Shown: positions 8,903 through 18,072, counted from the first letter of the stretch. The stretch: 64,000 bases of DNA from Nocardioides albertanoniae (GCF_006716315.1 NZ_VFOV01000001.1:3302501-3366500); one strand, 5' to 3'. Notes: generated by a model from the letters alone, not told the origin. Numbers and translations are program-made.

Positions 8903-9876
8903 TCGCCGAAGTTCTCCTCCACGGACTTCGCCTTCTTCAGCGCCGCCGTGTCGACCTTCTCCAGGCCTTCGATCTCGTAGACGGCCTCGAGCGTCTTTAG
9001 CCCCTTGGGGTCCTTGGCCATCGACGTGAACGCATCGGTCATCTTCGTACGCAGCTCCTTGGAGACGCTGCCGGAGACGACGATTCCGTCGTTGGGGATC
9101 TCGGTCGAGTAGGCGAAGACGACCACGTCGGAGGCGACCTTCGGCTCGTCGGCGGCGACCTCCTCGCGAGCATCGTCGAAGCTCACCCCGACCGGGTAGT
9201 CACCGCGCGCGACCGCCAGCACCGCGGCGTCGTGGTCGCCGGCGAACTGAGCGTCCAGGTCGACCAGCGGGTCGCCGCCGGAGACCTGGCCCCACTGCGT
9301 CGCCGGGTAGTAGTAGCCCGACGCCGAGCCCTGGTCGACGAAGGCGATCGAGCTGCCGGCCTTGATCTTGGCCAGCGCCGCCTCACCGGCCGGTCCGGTC
9401 TTCGCGGCGTCGGTGCCGTTGCAGTACTTGAAGCCCTCGACCACCTTCACCTCGTCGGCGCAGTAGGTCTTGGGGTCGTTGGTGAACCACTGGGTGTGGT
9501 AGGTGCCCGAGCCGAAACGCACCGACTGCAGAACCGGCACCGCTCCGGCCTGGTCCTGGGCCTGCACCATCCCGACCGGTCCGAGCATCGCGACCTGCGC
9601 CTGGTCGGCCTTCATCGCCACGATCGCGGCGGCGTAGCTCTCGGTCACCTCGGCGCGCACGGGCACACCGATCTTGTCGCTGAGGTAGGACTCCAGGCCC
9701 TTCGCGCTCTGCGTGATCGAGTCGACGTCGCCCGAGGGGACCAGCGAGAGCACGATCTCGTCGGGGTCCTCCGCGGGTCCGTCGCTCTTGCCACCGCCGC
9801 CGCAGGCGGCGAGAGAGAGGGCGAGGGACGCCGCGGCAGCGACGGCCAGCAGCTGTGTCCTGGGGGTTCTCAACAT
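8899..9876 (-). CDS. phnD: Phosphate/phosphonate ABC transporter substrate-binding lipoprotein (PhnD)
   Basis: This 325-residue lipoprotein begins with a signal peptide ending in the lipobox LAAC at about 22-25, followed by a Gly-rich linker. The mature part is a type-2 periplasmic-binding fold with [20 protein letters not shown] and [14 protein letters not shown], motifs typical of PhnD/PtxB-like binders. Two extra cysteines near [16 protein letters not shown] could form a disulfide. It is the first transporter gene and overlaps the upstream HAD gene by 7 nt. Its ligand is probably a phosphonate or other small phosphorus compound, but this cannot be read from the sequence. Confidence 0.9.
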   Translation of the reverse strand: MLRTPRTQLLAVAAAASLALSLAACGGGGKSDGPAEDPDEIVLSLVPSGDVDSITQSAKGLESYLSDKIGVPVRAEVTESYAAAIVAMKADQAQVAMLGPVGMVQAQDQAGAVPVLQSVRFGSGTYHTQWFTNDPKTYCADEVKVVEGFKYCNGTDAAKTGPAGEAALAKIKAGSSIAFVDQGSASGYYYPATQWGQVSGGDPLVDLDAQFAGDHDAAVLAVARGDYPVGVSFDDAREEVAADEPKVASDVVVFAYSTEIPNDGIVVSGSVSKELRTKMTDAFTSMAKDPKGLKTLEAVYEIEGLEKVDTAALKKAKSVEENFGE

Positions 9877-10613
9877 CGGACGGGCTCCTTGCGGGGGTTG
9901 GCTTCGATGAAGGACGACGGGTCACGCGACCACTGCGAGATGGCTGCGTAGAGGTCGACAAGAGATTCTGCACGAACGTGCGCCGGACCCTGCCTGCGGT
10001 CGAAGACGTCAACGTACGCTGCAACACAACCACGCTCGAGCGCGGGAGCGAGATCATTGCGCCAGATGTCGCCGACCGACATCAGCCTCTCGGGCGTGTC
10101 GGTCGCGCCGGCGGCCGCCAGGAAGGTGTCGAGGTGCGCCCGCATCCGGGTCGGCTTGAGCGCGTCGGACACGACCTCGTCGATCACGCCACGTACGCCG
10201 ATGTGCTCGAGGATCGCGTCCAGACCGTCGCCTGGCGAGTTGGTGAGGACAACCCGGTGGGCGTCGAGCCCGGCGAGGAGGTCGACCAGCCCGGCCGGAG
10301 TGTGGATGTCGCCGGGGTGCTCGCCGATCGCGGCCCTGCTCTCGACGTACGCGGTGCTCAGCTGCTCCTCGGTGACCCCTGCGGCCACGGCGAGGATCCT
10401 GACCGCCTCGTAGCCGTCCTGAGCGCCGATGAGCGCCTTCGGGGCAGTCTCGGGCAGCTGGTTGCCGAGAAACGCTCCAGCGAGCTCCAGGAGCGCCTCA
10501 GGGGCGTCCACGAAGGCCGCCACCCTCTCGGCGTACAGCAAGACAGGCGTGTCCCCGAGACACACCGTGCCGTCGAGGTCGAGCACGAGCACCGGCCGAG
10601 ACAACAGGTCCAC
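9870..10613 (-). CDS. HAD-family hydrolase at the head of the phn operon
   Basis: This protein of about 247 residues carries the HAD motifs DLDGT near the N-terminus, VLTNS (motif II), a Lys in ALKPTR (motif III) and GDIWRND (motif IV). A helical cap domain lies between motifs I and II. It is probably a phosphatase or phosphonatase acting on the imported compound, although the LDLDGTVCLGD start does not match classical phosphonoacetaldehyde hydrolase. The GTG at 10613 sits directly against its GAAGG sequence, so a TTG three codons later, with 9-nt spacing, may be the true start. It overlaps phnD and is transcribed first in the operon. Confidence 0.8.
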   Translation of the reverse strand: MDLLSRPVLVLDLDGTVCLGDTPVLLYAERVAAFVDAPEALLELAGAFLGNQLPETAPKALIGAQDGYEAVRILAVAAGVTEEQLSTAYVESRAAIGEHPGDIHTPAGLVDLLAGLDAHRVVLTNSPGDGLDAILEHIGVRGVIDEVVSDALKPTRMRAHLDTFLAAAGATDTPERLMSVGDIWRNDLAPALERGCVAAYVDVFDRRQGPAHVRAESLVDLYAAISQWSRDPSSFIEANPRKEPVRC

Positions 10614-10726
10614 CCTTCAAGCGCGGGCGGTCAGCACGACGCCGCGCAACGACATTTCGTGACAGGTGGAACGTAGGTAACGTGGCTTCCGTACGCAAGC
10701 AGGACCCGCCGACTCGTCGCCGTCAT

Positions 10727-10743
10727 TTACTGCAGTGCAGTAA
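10727..10743. promoter_or_regulatory. Palindromic operator candidate upstream of the phn operon
   Basis: TTACTGCA-G-TGCAGTAA is a perfect 8-bp inverted repeat around one central base, in the 224-bp spacer before the HAD gene. It lies about 115 bp upstream of the start codon. It is a candidate binding site for the operon's RpiR regulator or another repressor. Nothing else was recognised in 10614-10837. Confidence 0.5.
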
Positions 10744-10837
10744 TACGACGCAGTCGGCAGCTCACTGACCAGACAATGCCCGCACTGCAGCAAACGGAAG
10801 CAAACGCGGGATGATGCCTGTCTAGATCCTGCTTGGA

Positions 10838-12049
10838 TCAGGCCAGCGCGGAGCCCGCCTGGTACTGGTCGTAGGAGGTGTTCCAGTCACCCCAGCCGTT
10901 GCTGAAGGTCATCTGGCGGTCGGTGCCGACCGTCTCGACGACGTCACCGCGGCGGCTCATGTCGTAGAGGAACTTGGCATCCTCGTCGCTCATCCCCGTG
11001 CAGCCGTGGGAGACGTTGGCCTTGCCCTGCTGCGCGACCGACCATGGCGCGCCGTGGATGAACTCGCCGGAGAAGGTCAGGCGCATCGCCCACTTGACGC
11101 CCTCCATGTTGTAGTACTCCCGGTCGCCCTCGCCGATGCCGATCGTCTCGGAGTTCATGGTCTTGCGCTCGAACTTCTCGATGATCACCTTCACGCCGCT
11201 GCGGGTGATGAACCCTTCCTTGCCGGTCGTGATCGGGATGGTCCTGATCTTCTGGCCGTTGTTGAAGACTTCCATCTGGTGGGTCTGCGCGTTGGCGCGG
11301 TAGATGTGGGCGTCACCGGTCTTGAAGGTGATCTCGCGGTTCTTCTGGCCGAAGATGCCGTCACCGGCCGGCACGGAGTTGATGTTGAGCTTCACGTTGA
11401 TCGTGGAGTTGGCCTGCCAGTAGGTGCGCGGGCGGTAGTGGGCCTCCTTGTCGTTGACCCAGTACCACGACCCCTCCTGCTCCGGCGTCGTCTTGACCTT
11501 CATCTTCTTCTCGAAGGCCGACTTGTTCTTCACCGGGAGGTCGTAGGTCACGATGATCGGCATCCCGACACCGACGGTCTCCCCGTCGAGCGGCGCGATC
11601 GACGGGTAGGCCTGACGGTCCAGACCGAGATCCTCGGTGGAGAACCTCGTCTTCGTCTCCAGCTGCTTGCCGTCGGTGCCGGTCGCGGTGACCGAGAGCG
11701 TGTACGCAGCGGTCGGCTCGAGCACGTCGCCGGCGCTCCACGCCAGGCCGTCCTCGGAGATCGTGCCGCGCACCTTGGCACCCTTGGCGCCGGTGAGCAT
11801 CACGTCATCGATACGCCCCTTGGCGACGTCGACCTTGACGACCTTGTCGATCTTGACGCCCTTGGCCTCGTCCTCGACGTTGGGCGTGATCTGCACGACC
11901 GGCTTCGGCTCGGCCTTGGGCTCCTTCGAGCCCGGGTCTCCCCCGCCGCAGGCGCTGAGCAGCAGCGCGGCGACGACGGCGAGGGCCGTCAACGGCGCCC
12001 CGCGGCGTACGGAGGAACGAGTGTGGTGGGACGGTGACTGCGTTGACAC
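10838..12049 (-). CDS. Lipoprotein L,D-transpeptidase (YkuD domain)
   Basis: This 403-residue cell-envelope enzyme makes 3-3 cross-links in peptidoglycan. A signal peptide ends in the lipobox LLLSAC at about 29-34. Two immunoglobulin-like domains (roughly 45-250) are followed by the YkuD catalytic domain with FIHGAPWSVAQQGKANVSHGC, where the Cys of SHGC is the nucleophile and the His residues complete the site. The layout matches mycobacterial LdtMt2-type enzymes. It starts at GTG, with GGAG 10 nt upstream. It is monocistronic and unrelated to the phn operon downstream. Confidence 0.93.
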   Translation of the reverse strand: MSTQSPSHHTRSSVRRGAPLTALAVVAALLLSACGGGDPGSKEPKAEPKPVVQITPNVEDEAKGVKIDKVVKVDVAKGRIDDVMLTGAKGAKVRGTISEDGLAWSAGDVLEPTAAYTLSVTATGTDGKQLETKTRFSTEDLGLDRQAYPSIAPLDGETVGVGMPIIVTYDLPVKNKSAFEKKMKVKTTPEQEGSWYWVNDKEAHYRPRTYWQANSTINVKLNINSVPAGDGIFGQKNREITFKTGDAHIYRANAQTHQMEVFNNGQKIRTIPITTGKEGFITRSGVKVIIEKFERKTMNSETIGIGEGDREYYNMEGVKWAMRLTFSGEFIHGAPWSVAQQGKANVSHGCTGMSDEDAKFLYDMSRRGDVVETVGTDRQMTFSNGWGDWNTSYDQYQAGSALA

Positions 12050-12139
12050 GGTTGCGGTGCTCCAGACCTGACGAAGTGCGCGTCCACCCGGGTCGCGGAC
12101 GGAAGCGCCATAACCCTACCGGGCATACCCAACGGACGC

Positions 12140-12174
12140 AGCAGGACCCGATCCTTGATGGATCGGGTCCTGCT
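12140..12174 (-). terminator. Hairpin terminator after ctaF
   Basis: A perfect 15-bp stem (12140-12154 with 12160-12174, loop TTGAT) begins 13 nt after the ctaF stop and ends the ctaC-ctaD-ctaF operon. Confidence 0.8.
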
Positions 12175-12186
12175 GAACTGCTGTGC

Positions 12187-12603
12187 TCAGTGCTTGAAGT
12201 CGCCTCGGTAGTACTCAAAGTTCCAGCCGGCCAGAGCCAGCAGGCCGAGCACGGCGGCGATGATGAGCAGCCACCAAGCGGCCATCGCGACCGCGAGGAC
12301 CACGAGACCGAAGGTGAGCGCGGCCCACAGCGGCCACCAGGAGAACGGCGGGAAGAAGCCGTACTCGCCGGCGCCTTCCGCGATCTCGCCGTCGGACCTG
12401 TCCTCGGGGCGCGGGTCCATCTTCGCGGCGTGGAAGCCGAGGTAGACGGTGATCATCAAGAACAGCAGCGTGCACATCACCAGCGCGGAGGTGCCGGTCC
12501 AGTCGCCGCCCTCCTCGGAGGCCGCGGTGACGAACCAGTAGGCCGGCGTCACCAGCACCATGAAGACACTGCAGATCACGAAGATCCAGGCTTCAGACTT
12601 CAT
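12187..12603 (-). CDS. ctaF: Cytochrome c oxidase subunit IV, actinobacterial type (CtaF)
   Basis: This 138-residue membrane protein is the small actinobacterial subunit IV of the aa3 oxidase. Four hydrophobic helices are visible (about 5-25, 40-58, 88-105 and 107-125), with the family stretch YGFFPPFSWWPLWAA before the last pair. The gene begins 6 nt after ctaD and is the last of the oxidase operon, followed by a hairpin. It has no redox centre; its role is assembly or stability of the supercomplex. Confidence 0.9.
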   Translation of the reverse strand: MKSEAWIFVICSVFMVLVTPAYWFVTAASEEGGDWTGTSALVMCTLLFLMITVYLGFHAAKMDPRPEDRSDGEIAEGAGEYGFFPPFSWWPLWAALTFGLVVLAVAMAAWWLLIIAAVLGLLALAGWNFEYYRGDFKH

Positions 12604-12609
12604 CGGGGC

Positions 12610-14292
12610 TCAGCCTTCCTTGTTCGAGCTGGTCGAGACGAGATCGTCCTCGTCGTGCTCCAGCGCGGCGATCTCCGGGTGGTGGAGGTCGAAGGCCGGG
12701 GACTCCGAACGGATCCGCGGGATGGAGACGAAGTTGTGGCGCGGCGCCGGGCACGCGGTGGCCCACTCCAGCGAACGGCCCCAGCCCCACGGGTCGTCGA
12801 CGCCGACCTTGGGCGCCTTGCGAGAGACGTAGAGGTTGTAGAAGAACGGCAGCATCGACAGGCTCAGCAGGAACGCTCCCACGGTGGAGAACTGGTTGAG
12901 GAACGTGAAGCCGTCGCTGGGCAGGTAGTCGGCGATGCGGCGCTGCATGCCCTCGACACCGAGCCAGTGCTGGACCAGGAAGGTCGCGTGGAAGCCGACG
13001 AACAGCAGCCAGAAGTGGACCTTGCCGAGACGCTCGTCGAGCATCCGTCCGGTCATCTTGGGCCACCAGAAGTAGAAGCCGGCGAACATCGCGAACACGA
13101 CGGTGCCGAAGACCACGTAGTGGAAGTGGGCGACCACGAAGTAGGAGTCGGAGACCTGGAAGTCGAGCGGCGGGCTCGCCAGGATGATGCCGGTCAGACC
13201 ACCGAAGAGGAAGGTCGTCAAGAAGCCGATCGACCACAGCATCGGGGTGTCGAAACTGATCGAACCGCCCCACATCGTGCCGATCCAGTTGAAGAACTTC
13301 ACACCTGTCGGCACCGCGATCAGGAATGTCATACCTGAGAAGAACGGCAGGTTGACCGCACCGGTGACGAACATGTGGTGGGCCCACACGGCCACCGAGA
13401 GGATGGCGATACCGAGCGTCGCGGCGACGAGGCCGACGTAGCCGAAGACCGGCTTGCGGCTGAAGACCGGGAGGATCTCGGTAACGATGCCGAAGAACGG
13501 CAGCGCGATGATGTAGACCTCGGGGTGGCCGAAGAACCAGAACAGGTGCTGCCACAGGATCGGGCCGCCGTGAGCGGCGTCGAAGACGTGGGAGCCGAAC
13601 TGACGGTCGGACTCGAGCATCAGCAGCGCCGCGGCGAGGATCGGGAACGCGATCAGCACCAGCAGCGAGGTGACCAGGGTGTTCCAGGTGAAGATCGGCA
13701 TCCGGAACATGGTCATGCCCGGCGCACGCATGCAGATGATCGTGGTGATGAAGTTGACCGCACCGAGGATCGTGCCCAGACCGGCCATGTAGAGACCCAT
13801 GATCCACAGGTCGCCACCGACGCCCGGCGAGTACTGCGCGCTGGAGAGCGGCGTGTAGGCGAACCAGCCGAAGTCGGCCGCACCGGTCGGCGTGAAGAAG
13901 CCGCTGGCCGCGATGATGCCGCCGAAGAGGTAGAGCCAGTAGCTGAACATGTTGAGCCGCGGGAAGGCGACGTCAGGGGCGCCGATCTGCAGCGGCATGA
14001 TCACGTTGGAGAAGCCGAAGAACAGCGGCGTCGCGAACAGCAGCAGCATGATCGTGCCGTGCATCGTGAACAGCTGGTTGAACAGCTCGTCGTTGACGAC
14101 CTGCTGCCCGGGGAACGCCAGCTCCGAACGCATCAGCAGGGCCATCAGACCGCCGATGAGGAACCAGACGAACGAGGTGACGAGGTACATCTTGCCGATC
14201 AGCTTGTGATCGGTCGTGGTCAGCAGCTGGTAGATCTGCTTGCCGAGCGGCTTGGGGCCCCCGGTGACCGGGCGCGCAGCGGTGGCGGTCAC
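12610..14292 (-). CDS. ctaD: Cytochrome c oxidase subunit I (CtaD)
   Basis: This 560-residue, twelve-helix subunit contains heme a and the heme a3-CuB centre where oxygen is reduced. Visible ligands are His78 (FTMHGT), the CuB site GHPEVY at 255-260 with its cross-linked His-Tyr pair, His305-His306 (WAHHMF), and His389 and His391 (AHFHYVVFG). Length and motifs are normal for an aa3 type A oxidase. The ATG overlaps the ctaC stop by 4 nt, and ctaF follows closely, giving ctaC-ctaD-ctaF. The partner subunit III gene ctaE lies about 14 kb to the left on the other strand. Confidence 0.97.
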   Translation of the reverse strand: MTATAARPVTGGPKPLGKQIYQLLTTTDHKLIGKMYLVTSFVWFLIGGLMALLMRSELAFPGQQVVNDELFNQLFTMHGTIMLLLFATPLFFGFSNVIMPLQIGAPDVAFPRLNMFSYWLYLFGGIIAASGFFTPTGAADFGWFAYTPLSSAQYSPGVGGDLWIMGLYMAGLGTILGAVNFITTIICMRAPGMTMFRMPIFTWNTLVTSLLVLIAFPILAAALLMLESDRQFGSHVFDAAHGGPILWQHLFWFFGHPEVYIIALPFFGIVTEILPVFSRKPVFGYVGLVAATLGIAILSVAVWAHHMFVTGAVNLPFFSGMTFLIAVPTGVKFFNWIGTMWGGSISFDTPMLWSIGFLTTFLFGGLTGIILASPPLDFQVSDSYFVVAHFHYVVFGTVVFAMFAGFYFWWPKMTGRMLDERLGKVHFWLLFVGFHATFLVQHWLGVEGMQRRIADYLPSDGFTFLNQFSTVGAFLLSLSMLPFFYNLYVSRKAPKVGVDDPWGWGRSLEWATACPAPRHNFVSIPRIRSESPAFDLHHPEIAALEHDEDDLVSTSSNKEG

Positions 14293-15245
14293 TCGCCCTC
14301 CTCCTTGTGGCTGGAGACGTCGTCGGCCGGGCGGGTGGACTTGCCACCGCCGAGCAACGGGCGCTCGGCCTCGAAGCCCTTCTGAGCCAACGCGTCGACG
14401 TAGGACTTGTAGTCGCTCTCGGAGACGATCGCGACCTTGAAGATCATCCGGGCGTGGTAGACGCCGCAGAGCTCGTAGCAGGCCCCACGGAAGGTCTTGC
14501 CCTCGATGAGGTCGTCGTCGCTCGCGTTGAAGGTGGCCGTGGCTTCCTTCGTGGTGATCGAGTAGTGGTTGATCCGGCCCGGCACGACGTCCATCTTCAT
14601 CCCGAACTCCGGCACGCCGAAGTTGTGGATGACGTCTGCGGAGTGCAGGTTGAACCGGGTCGTGGTCTTCTCGGGGAGGACCAGCGTCGGGATGTGCGAA
14701 CCCGTGCCCACGACATAGCCGTACTTGTCGTAGGGGTACTTGTCGTCGACGAGGTTCTCGTCGGCGCTCTGGTCGGGCTCACCGATGCCGTGGTTGAAGG
14801 TCCACTGCCACTGCTGGCCGGTCACCTCGATCACGTTGGTCGGGTTGCCGTCGTCGAGCATCTCGTTCTGCACCTTGACGGTGTGGTCGAAGAAGACGAT
14901 CACCATCAGGACCGGGGCGATCGTGTAGAAGATCTCCAGCGGCAGGTTGTAACGCGTCTGGACCGGGATGTCGGACTCGTTGCGACGGCGGTAACGCCAG
15001 ATCGCCCAGAAGATCAGACCCCAGGTCAAGATGCCGGTCAGAAGAACAGCGACCCAGGCCCCCTGCCACAGCGCAAGGTTGTGCTCACCCTGCTCGGAAC
15101 GTGGCTCCGGGAAGCCGAGACGCGACGCCTCGTCCGTGCAGCCACTCAGCAGAAGGGCGCCGGCCGTCAGCGTCGCCACCAACGCGCCACTTCGGGCGCG
15201 GGCGTGGGACGGTTTCGATCCGGCCCCTGGCAAGTGCAGACCCAC
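14289..15245 (-). CDS. ctaC: Cytochrome c oxidase subunit II (CtaC), lipoprotein
   Basis: This 318-residue subunit carries the binuclear CuA centre that receives electrons from QcrC. A lipobox (LLLSGC, Cys36) is followed by two membrane helices and an extracytoplasmic cupredoxin domain. CuA ligands are visible in [15 protein letters not shown] and [15 protein letters not shown] 15245 is preferred because AGAGAGG lies 6 nt upstream; an ATG six codons earlier (15263) is possible. It heads the oxidase operon and is divergent from the cysteine desulfurase gene. Confidence 0.95.
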   Translation of the reverse strand: MGLHLPGAGSKPSHARARSGALVATLTAGALLLSGCTDEASRLGFPEPRSEQGEHNLALWQGAWVAVLLTGILTWGLIFWAIWRYRRRNESDIPVQTRYNLPLEIFYTIAPVLMVIVFFDHTVKVQNEMLDDGNPTNVIEVTGQQWQWTFNHGIGEPDQSADENLVDDKYPYDKYGYVVGTGSHIPTLVLPEKTTTRFNLHSADVIHNFGVPEFGMKMDVVPGRINHYSITTKEATATFNASDDDLIEGKTFRGACYELCGVYHARMIFKVAIVSESDYKSYVDALAQKGFEAERPLLGGGKSTRPADDVSSHKEEGE

Positions 15246-15301
15246 TACGAGCCTCTCTCTCATGCGAACACTCAGATGTCCGCAGACTACCGCGAGCGAC
15301 T

Positions 15302-15318
15302 CCTGAATCATCTTCAGG
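15302..15318. promoter_or_regulatory. Inverted repeat between ctaC and the desulfurase gene
   Basis: CCTGAA and TTCAGG form a perfect 6-bp dyad with a 5-bp spacer in the divergent promoter region, a plausible operator for either direction. Confidence 0.35.
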
Positions 15319-15354
15319 GGTTGCTCATGTCGCGTATGGCTACCGTTGGGTTCT

Positions 15355-16479
15355 GTGACCGACGCCTTCACCTACCTCGATGCCGCATCGGCCGAGCCGC
15401 TCCATCCCGCCGCCCGGGATGTGCTGCTCGCCGCGGCAGATCAGGGTTATGCCGACCCTCGACGCCTCCACCGGCCGGCCCGTAACGCGGGGCTGCTGCT
15501 CGAGAACGCTCGCGAGGTCGTCGCGGAGGCGTTGGGGGTGCGCAGAGATGAGGTGCTTTTCACATCGTCGGGCACCGCCGCGGCGCAGGCCGGGCTGCTG
15601 GGGCTCGGGTCACGCGGCATCGCGCACACCGCCGTCGAGCACCAGGCGGTCATCGACGCCGCGCACTGGTCGCCGCGCTCCCCCGTGGTCGAGCTGGGCG
15701 TGGACGACGAGGCGCGGGTCGACCTCGAGCAGGTGCGCGACGTCGTCGGCGCCGGCGCGGTCGACGTCGTCGCCGTGCAGCAGGCCAACCACGAGGTCGG
15801 CACCCTGCAGCCGCTCGAGGAGGTTGCTGCCGCGGTGAGGCAGAGCGGTCGAGACGTACGCCTCTTCGTCGATGCCGCCGCGTCGATGGGTCGCCTGCCG
15901 ATCCCGGCCGCGGCCGGTGACGTGATCGCGGGATCGGCGCGCAAGTGGGGTGGTCCGGGCGGGGTCGGGGTGCTCGTCGTACGGAAGCGGGCGCCGTGGC
16001 GCAACCCGTTCCCGGGAGACCCGTGGGCGCGCACCGACCTGGGGTTCACCAACACCGCCGGCGCGCTGGCGGCAGCGGCCGCCCTGCAGGCGGTGGTCGC
16101 CGAGCGCGACGCGGTCAACGCGCGCCAGCACGAGCTGATCGACCTCGTCAGGTCACGGGTGAAGGCGGAGATCCCCGACGTGGACGTGGCCGGGCCCGCC
16201 GAGGAGCGGCTCCCGCACCTGGTGACGTTCTCCGCCCTCTACGTCGACGGGGAGGCCCTGGTGACCGCGCTCGACCGTCGGGGCGCCGGCGTGGCCAGCG
16301 GATCGGCGTGCACGTCGGACACTCGGCAACCTTCACGTGTTCTGGCTGCCATGGGAGCGCTCACGCACGGTAATGTGCGCCTTTCTCTGACCCGCGACAC
16401 CACGCGAGAGGATGTGGAGCGCGTGCTCGACGCACTGCCCGGGATCGTCAAGGACCTCCGAGCCGAGGCCGGCCTGTGA
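15355..16479 (+). CDS. Cysteine desulfurase / class V aminotransferase
   Basis: This 374-residue PLP enzyme removes sulfur from cysteine and holds it as a persulfide. Key features are the QANHEVGTLQP strand, FVDAAASMG, the PLP lysine in GSARKWGGPGG and the active-site Cys loop SGSACTSDTRQPS. GTG 15355 (VTDAFTYLDAASAEP) is chosen because it begins at the conserved N-terminal strand; a TACCGT box lies 8 nt upstream. The stop overlaps the tusA start, so the two proteins probably act together in sulfur transfer, for example to tRNA thiolation or cofactor synthesis. It is not next to suf or isc scaffold genes, so the acceptor is inferred from tusA only. Confidence 0.88.
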   Translation: MTDAFTYLDAASAEPLHPAARDVLLAAADQGYADPRRLHRPARNAGLLLENAREVVAEALGVRRDEVLFTSSGTAAAQAGLLGLGSRGIAHTAVEHQAVIDAAHWSPRSPVVELGVDDEARVDLEQVRDVVGAGAVDVVAVQQANHEVGTLQPLEEVAAAVRQSGRDVRLFVDAAASMGRLPIPAAAGDVIAGSARKWGGPGGVGVLVVRKRAPWRNPFPGDPWARTDLGFTNTAGALAAAAALQAVVAERDAVNARQHELIDLVRSRVKAEIPDVDVAGPAEERLPHLVTFSALYVDGEALVTALDRRGAGVASGSACTSDTRQPSRVLAAMGALTHGNVRLSLTRDTTREDVERVLDALPGIVKDLRAEAGL

Positions 16480-16712
16480 GCGAGGCGAACGTGACTCTCG
16501 ACTGCCGTGGCCAGGCGTGCCCGCGGCCGATCATCGAGCTCGGCCGCCACCTGGGCGACGTCGAGGTCGGCGAGGAGATCGCCGTGGCCGCGGACGATGC
16601 CGCCGCCCACCATGACGTGCCGGCCTGGGCGCGGATGCGCGGGCAGGAGTTCGTGGGCGAGTCGGAAGCAGAAGACGGCGTACCCGTCTACCGGATACGC
16701 CGTCTCAGCTGA
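16476..16712 (+). CDS. tusA: TusA-like sulfur carrier protein
   Basis: This 78-residue protein has the SirA/TusA fold with the hallmark LDCRGQACPRPIIEL, in which the Cys of CPRP carries a persulfide. GTG 16476 overlaps the desulfurase stop by 4 nt. The gene pair suggests direct sulfur hand-over from the desulfurase. A conserved Gly-rich beta edge and the terminal VYRIRRLS strand complete the domain. The 3' end overlaps a hairpin that appears to serve the convergent adoK gene. Confidence 0.88.
   Translation: MSEANVTLDCRGQACPRPIIELGRHLGDVEVGEEIAVAADDAAAHHDVPAWARMRGQEFVGESEAEDGVPVYRIRRLS
16673..16705 (-). terminator. Hairpin downstream of adoK, inside the tusA 3' end
   Basis: A 13-bp stem (16673-16685 with 16693-16705) has one imperfect pair that is a G-U on the minus strand only, so it best fits termination of adoK. 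It overlaps the last codons of tusA. Confidence 0.6.
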
Positions 16713-16732
16713 GCGCGGGAGCGCCCTGGGGT

Positions 16733-17716
16733 TCAGCTCTTGATGTTCGGGGCGATCTGGTCGGCGGCGGTGTCGCCGTAGGACTCGCGGACCCGGGCGA
16801 CGAACTCCTCGGCGGTGAAGGAGTACTCCTGCGGGCCGACGGTCTCGACGCAGTAGGCGGCGAGGACGCAGCCGACCTCGGCGGCCTGCTCGAGCTCGCA
16901 GTCCCAGGCCAGCGCGGCCAGGAAGCCGGCGCGGAACGCGTCGCCGACGCCGGTGGGCTCGACAGCGTCGACGTTCTTCGCGGCCGGCAGCTCGATCGTG
17001 TCCTCGCCCTTGCGCTGGATGCGGACGCCGTCCTTGCCGAGCGTGGTGACCTGGGTGCCGACGCGCGCGAGGACCTCCTCGGCCGACCAGCCCGTCTTCT
17101 GCTCGAGCACGTGCGACTCGTACTCGTTGGTGAACAGGTAGGCGGCGCCGTCGACGAGCTCGCGGATGAGCTCGCCGTCGCCGAAGGCGAGCTGCTGGCT
17201 CGGGTCGGAGATGAAGGTGTAGCCGCGCTGGCGGGCCTCCTCGGTGTGGCGCTTCATCGCGTCGGGGTCGTCGGGCGCGATCAGCACGAACGACGGCTCG
17301 CCCACCTTGTCGGCGATCGGACCGAACTCGATCTCGCGCGCCTCGGCCATCGCGCCCGGGTAGAAGCTGGCGAACTGGGCCATGGCGGTGTCGGTGGTGC
17401 ACACGAACCGCGCGGTGTGCAGGGTCTCGGAGACGCGCAGGTGGTCGCAGTTGACGCCGTGGCGCTCCAGCCACGAGCGGTAGTCGGCGAAGTCCTCGCC
17501 GACCGCGCCGACGAGCACCGGCTCGAGACCGAGGTTGCCGAGGCCGAAGGAGATGTTGGCGCCGACCCCTCCGCGTCGGATCTCGAGGTCGTTGACCAAG
17601 AAGCTCACCGAGAGCTTGTCGAGCTGGTCTGCGACCAGCGAGTCGGCGAACTTTCCGCCGAAGCTCATCAGATGGTCAGTGGCGATGGATCCTGCGATCA
17701 GGAGTGAACCGGACAT
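16733..17716 (-). CDS. adoK: Adenosine kinase, PfkB family (mycobacterial AdoK type)
   Basis: This 327-residue ribokinase-like enzyme phosphorylates adenosine to AMP. The start MSGSLLIAGSIATDHLMSF, the long HGVNCDHLRVSETLHTARFV block, FYPGAMAEA and DPSQQLA closely follow the M. tuberculosis adenosine kinase (Rv2202c) as I recall it. The anion-hole/catalytic motif PTGVGDAFRAGF is intact. The ATG at 17716 has TAGGGT 7 nt upstream, suggesting a leaderless mRNA; an earlier in-frame ATG at 17758 lies inside the promoter. The role is purine salvage. Confidence 0.9.
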   Translation of the reverse strand: MSGSLLIAGSIATDHLMSFGGKFADSLVADQLDKLSVSFLVNDLEIRRGGVGANISFGLGNLGLEPVLVGAVGEDFADYRSWLERHGVNCDHLRVSETLHTARFVCTTDTAMAQFASFYPGAMAEAREIEFGPIADKVGEPSFVLIAPDDPDAMKRHTEEARQRGYTFISDPSQQLAFGDGELIRELVDGAAYLFTNEYESHVLEQKTGWSAEEVLARVGTQVTTLGKDGVRIQRKGEDTIELPAAKNVDAVEPTGVGDAFRAGFLAALAWDCELEQAAEVGCVLAAYCVETVGPQEYSFTAEEFVARVRESYGDTAADQIAPNIKS

Positions 17717-17723
17717 GGCTCGA

Positions 17724-17729
17724 ACCCTA
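17724..17729 (-). promoter_or_regulatory. Candidate -10 box of adoK
   Basis: TAGGGT on the minus strand ends 7 nt before the adoK ATG; there is no ribosome binding site. Confidence 0.45.
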
Positions 17730-17822
17730 CCGGCGAGGGCTTCGGCATCGTGAAGCACCGACGATGGACAGCACGTGAAATATTACCGCCGAGTCGGCCT
17801 TCTGCTACCCGTTGGTAGTGCT

Positions 17823-17828
17823 TAGCGT
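17823..17828 (+). promoter_or_regulatory. Candidate -10 box of the small gene at 17836
   Basis: TAGCGT ends 7 nt before the ATG at 17836. A CTACC-CGTT-GGTAG dyad at 17805-17818 lies just upstream and could be an operator. Confidence 0.45.
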
Positions 17829-17835
17829 CGTTTGC

Positions 17836-18042
17836 ATGACCAGTTTGCGCCTTCCCTACGACGACCTCGACAGCCCCGCACAGCTGTGCGCCGACTGCGC
17901 CGCCGCCGACAGCGCACTGCGCCTGCCCACCCCACGGGTGCGTGACGACATGCGACAGTCACCGACCACGCGCATGCAGTCACGTGACACCGCGATGATG
18001 GAGGCCTGCGGGCACGTCGCCGACGACCTTGCCTTGACCTGA
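17836..18042 (+). CDS. Small hypothetical protein with paired cysteines
   Basis: The 68 codons read MTSLRLPYDDLDSPAQLCAD and continue with CAAADSALRLP. An LCADC pair comes near the start and a lone EACGH Cys near the end, which could bind zinc or an Fe-S cluster. Codon third positions are mostly G or C, as in neighbouring genes. The gene has its own -10-like box at leaderless spacing upstream and a strong hairpin 30 nt after the stop, so it looks like a complete small transcription unit. I do not recognise the family. It could be an actinobacterial stress-type small protein; that is only a guess. Confidence 0.55.
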   Translation: MTSLRLPYDDLDSPAQLCADCAAADSALRLPTPRVRDDMRQSPTTRMQSRDTAMMEACGHVADDLALT

Positions 18043-18072
18043 CCTCCTGCCCCTCGCGGCCACCCGAAATAC

